A stretch of DNA of 8,902 nucleotides from Betaproteobacteria bacterium (GTDB lineage Bacteria; Pseudomonadota; Gammaproteobacteria; Burkholderiales; SG8-39): positions 1 through 8,902 of the forward strand of contig SHXL01000113.1 of the NCBI GenBank assembly GCA_009693345.1, given 5' to 3'. How positions within the stretch are numbered: the stretch's first letter is position 1; every line of letters begins with the position of its first letter. This document shows positions 7,155 to 8,902 of this stretch, piece after piece. The notes beneath the pieces were generated by a model. It worked only from the letters and a program-made list of their open reading frames with translations, did not search any database and was not told the origin of the DNA. Made by a program: the position numbers and the translations under genes.

Positions 7155-8119
7155 TCGTTCAGGCCATCGAAAAATCTTCCCACCGCGGCGAGCTGTGCAT
7201 GCGCCGACAAGATGGCATTGGCCTCGCGGCGGAAGGCCTCCCCGCCCGGCAGCCCGCGCGTGTACCAGCCGATGTGCTTGCGCGCGATGCGCACGCCAAG
7301 CGCCTCGCCGTAGAGAGAGTAAATGCCATCGAGATGCTCGAGCGCGACCGCGCGCATCTCCCATGCGGCCGGCGGCGGAAGTTTCCTGCCCTCATTCAAG
7401 AAATACAGGAATTCCCGGAAAACCCACGGCCGGCCATGAGCCGCCCGGCCGATCATGATGCCGTCCGCGCCGGTGTAGTCGAGTACGCGCCTCGCATCCT
7501 CGGGCGTAGCGATGTCGCCGTTGGCGATGACCGGGATGCGCACGCCGGCCTTTACCTCCGCGATCGTGTTGAACTCGGCCTCGCCACGGAAGCCGCAGGC
7601 GCGGGTGCGGCCGTGCACGGCGAGCAGTTTCACGCCCGCGCTTTCCGCGATTCTTGCAATGCGCAGCGCGTTCCTTTGCTGCGGATTGGGGCCGGTGCGT
7701 ATCTTCAGCGTCACTGGGACGTCCACCGCGGCGACCACCGCCTCCAGAATGCGCGCGACCAGCGGCTCGTCGGACATCAGCGCAGAACCGGCGGCGACAT
7801 TGCAGACCTTCTTCGCCGGGCAACCCATGTTGATGTCGATGATCTGCGCGCCTTCGGCGGCATTGACGCGGGCAGCCGCCGCCATCATCGCCGGATCGGC
7901 CCCGGCGATCTGCACCGAAACGGGGCCGACCTCGCCTCGATGCTCCAGGCGCAGGCGCGATTTGCGGCTGCCGCGCAATTCGGGATGCGAAGAGACCATT
8001 TCGGAAATCGCAAGGCCGGCGCCATAGCGCCTGCAGAGCGTGCGAAAGGGCCGGTCGGTGACGCCCGCCATGGGGGCGGCGAACAAGCCATTGCGCAATT
8101 CGTGCGCGCCGAGCCGCAT
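7151..8119 (-). CDS. dusB: tRNA-dihydrouridine synthase B
   Basis: DusB reduces a D-loop uridine of tRNA to dihydrouridine using FMN and NADPH; E. coli DusB acts at position 17. The 322 residues form an FMN-binding TIM barrel and a C-terminal helical domain. Visible motifs are AAPMAGVTDRPFRTLCRRYG (14-33, FMN loop), DINMGCPAKKV (95-105) with the catalytic Cys100, LKIRTG (138-143), VHGRTRACGFRGEAE (168-182), VIANGDI (197-203) and the phosphate-binding GRAAHGRPWVFRE (224-236). The C-terminal ARKHIGWY (279-286) is also typical. The ATG at 8119 gives MRLGAHELRN, equivalent to the E. coli start MRIGQYQLRN; no clear ribosome binding site precedes it. It heads the compact dusB-fis-purH-purD-hemF run. 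The DINMGCPAKKV signature and adjacent fis separate it from DusA and DusC. Confidence 0.96.
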   Translation of the reverse strand: MRLGAHELRNGLFAAPMAGVTDRPFRTLCRRYGAGLAISEMVSSHPELRGSRKSRLRLEHRGEVGPVSVQIAGADPAMMAAAARVNAAEGAQIIDINMGCPAKKVCNVAAGSALMSDEPLVARILEAVVAAVDVPVTLKIRTGPNPQQRNALRIARIAESAGVKLLAVHGRTRACGFRGEAEFNTIAEVKAGVRIPVIANGDIATPEDARRVLDYTGADGIMIGRAAHGRPWVFREFLYFLNEGRKLPPPAAWEMRAVALEHLDGIYSLYGEALGVRIARKHIGWYTRGLPGGEAFRREANAILSAHAQLAAVGRFFDGLNE

Positions 8120-8221
8120 TTGTACTAGTGGTTGGAAGTCATGCGAGGGGAGCGGATTCTAACGCGTTCCGCCGCCGAAAAACATCGGTGCTGTTGCGTA
8201 ATTCAAACATCACTGCAACCG
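8120..8221 (-). other. ubiH-dusB intergenic gap, likely leader of the dusB-fis unit
   Basis: This 102-base stretch is the only gap of any size on the minus strand, so it is the best place for a promoter of dusB-fis-purH-purD-hemF. It is AT-richer near the ubiH end. No good -35/-10 pair is seen: TTGAAT (8206-8201) is a weak -35 candidate without a matching -10. No T-tailed hairpin marks the end of ubiH; the only small stem is CCGA/TCGG at 8175-8188. An 8-base palindrome, AACGCGTT, lies at 8161-8168. The role as a promoter region is inferred from position only. Confidence 0.35.
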
Positions 8222-8902
8222 CTACGGCAGTGCTGAAGTTCCGTAAATCATGCGGCGTGCGAAAAAACGCCGTGCCGGCAGGCAAATGTCCAACGCGGTT
8301 AATCCAAAACCTCGCATCAGCCCGGCCAAGGGGTTCGCGCCGAGAAAGGCACCGGCCAGGAAATCCGTGATGCGAACGCTCGCCGTTGCATCCAGGCGGC
8401 GCATTGCGGCAAAGTGTTGCAGAACGAGTGCATCGCCCGGATCCTGCGCCTCACGCAAGACTTGCGCCAGATCCCAGGCGTCTCGCAGACCGAGGTTCAG
8501 GCCTTGTCCGGCGACCGGGTGCAGCATCTGCGCCGCATTGCCGACATAGGCTTGACGTTCGCCGACCCGCGAAGGCCGCACGCGCAACGCGAGCGGGACG
8601 CGGCTGCGTTCGCCGACCGCGACGAATTCGCCTGCGCGTCTGCCGAAAGCGCCCGCGAGGGCTTCCAGGAATGCCGCTTCGGTCGCGGCGCACAATGACT
8701 GCGCCCGTTCGGGGCGCATGCCCCAAACGGCGCAAAAGCGTCCGCCGAGCGGCAGCAAAGCGAGCGGTCCCTCCGGGGTGAAGCGCTCCCAGGCGGTGTG
8801 CGCGGCAACCGGACTGGTCGTGACGAGCGCCACGAGGGCGTCCTGGGCGTAATTTTTTTCTTTCGCTTCGTTTGACGTGCCCTCGGCATGGACGACGAGA
8901 AG
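8222..8902 (-). CDS. ubiH: UbiH-type FAD-dependent ubiquinone-biosynthesis hydroxylase (5' partial)
   Basis: The minus-strand frame is open to the window edge, so only the C-terminal 226 residues are seen and the N-terminal FAD-binding GxGxxG region is missing. An internal GTG at 8833 is not the start: the family sequence continues upstream (LLVVHAEGT, then NYAQDALVALV) without a stop. Recognisable blocks are ERFTPEGPLALLPLG (about 39-53 of the visible part), VGNAAQMLHPVAGQGLNLGL (120-139, the second FAD/ribityl motif) followed by RDAWDLA, and FGLTALDICLPARRFFARRM near the end. The GNAAQ-LHP-AGQG form matches UbiH, which hydroxylates C6 of the octaprenyl-methoxyphenol ring, better than the GDAAH form of UbiF or VisC/UbiI. 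The enzyme works with O2 and NADPH in the membrane-associated Ubi complex. Family sure; UbiH versus a broad-specificity paralogue such as UbiM or UbiL is less so. Confidence 0.88.
   Translation of the reverse strand, partial: LLVVHAEGTSNEAKEKNYAQDALVALVTTSPVAAHTAWERFTPEGPLALLPLGGRFCAVWGMRPERAQSLCAATEAAFLEALAGAFGRRAGEFVAVGERSRVPLALRVRPSRVGERQAYVGNAAQMLHPVAGQGLNLGLRDAWDLAQVLREAQDPGDALVLQHFAAMRRLDATASVRITDFLAGAFLGANPLAGLMRGFGLTALDICLPARRFFARRMIYGTSALP

Noticed and set aside
7155..7364. Longer start for fis at 7364
   Set aside because: The extension overlaps dusB and has no Fis similarity, whereas the ATG at 7154 gives the family start and the conserved ATGA overlap.
7199..8128. 309-codon plus-strand frame opposite dusB
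   Set aside because: Antisense shadow of an intact dusB; no domain and no plausible start site.
8125..8142. Five-codon leader peptide (MTSNH) upstream of dusB on the minus strand
   Set aside because: It has an ATG and a stop just before dusB but no ribosome binding site, no repeated regulatory codons and no attenuator hairpin.
8834..8902. A frameshift or truncation at the 5' side of ubiH
   Set aside because: Translating the same frame up to the window edge shows no stop and continues the family sequence, so the gene is simply cut by the window.

Overview
This is an ordinary, tightly packed chromosomal window from a GC-rich proteobacterium, most likely a betaproteobacterium (Burkholderiales/Nitrosomonadales type). 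The evidence is the hemX-hemY pair, a Bug-family (TctC) solute-binding protein, a short Fis of the betaproteobacterial kind behind dusB, oxygen-dependent HemF, and a UbiH with the GNAAQ motif. An aerobic, ubiquinone-using lifestyle is inferred from HemF and UbiH.

Plus strand, left part (1-3138): the 3' portion of hemX, then hemY, then a Bug-type periplasmic binding protein whose ATG overlaps the hemY stop in an ATGA. HemX and HemY are membrane-anchored proteins of the haem-biosynthesis neighbourhood. The Bug gene looks like a late addition to the end of that operon, and no tctA or tctB lies beside it.

Minus strand, right part (8902 down to 3177): ubiH (5' end beyond the window), a 102-base gap, then dusB-fis-purH-purD-hemF with junctions of -4, 25, 1 and 1 bases. 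This looks like one leftward transcription unit combining tRNA modification (DusB), a nucleoid protein (Fis), two purine-synthesis enzymes (PurH, PurD) and the haem enzyme HemF.

The two units converge at 3139-3176, so haem-related genes meet tail to tail with the Bug gene between them. A small inverted repeat sits at this junction. There are no RNA genes, mobile elements, CRISPR arrays or long unexplained gaps, and I see no sign of an undescribed system. The points most worth checking are the Bug gene coupled to hemXY and the mixed gene order of the leftward unit.
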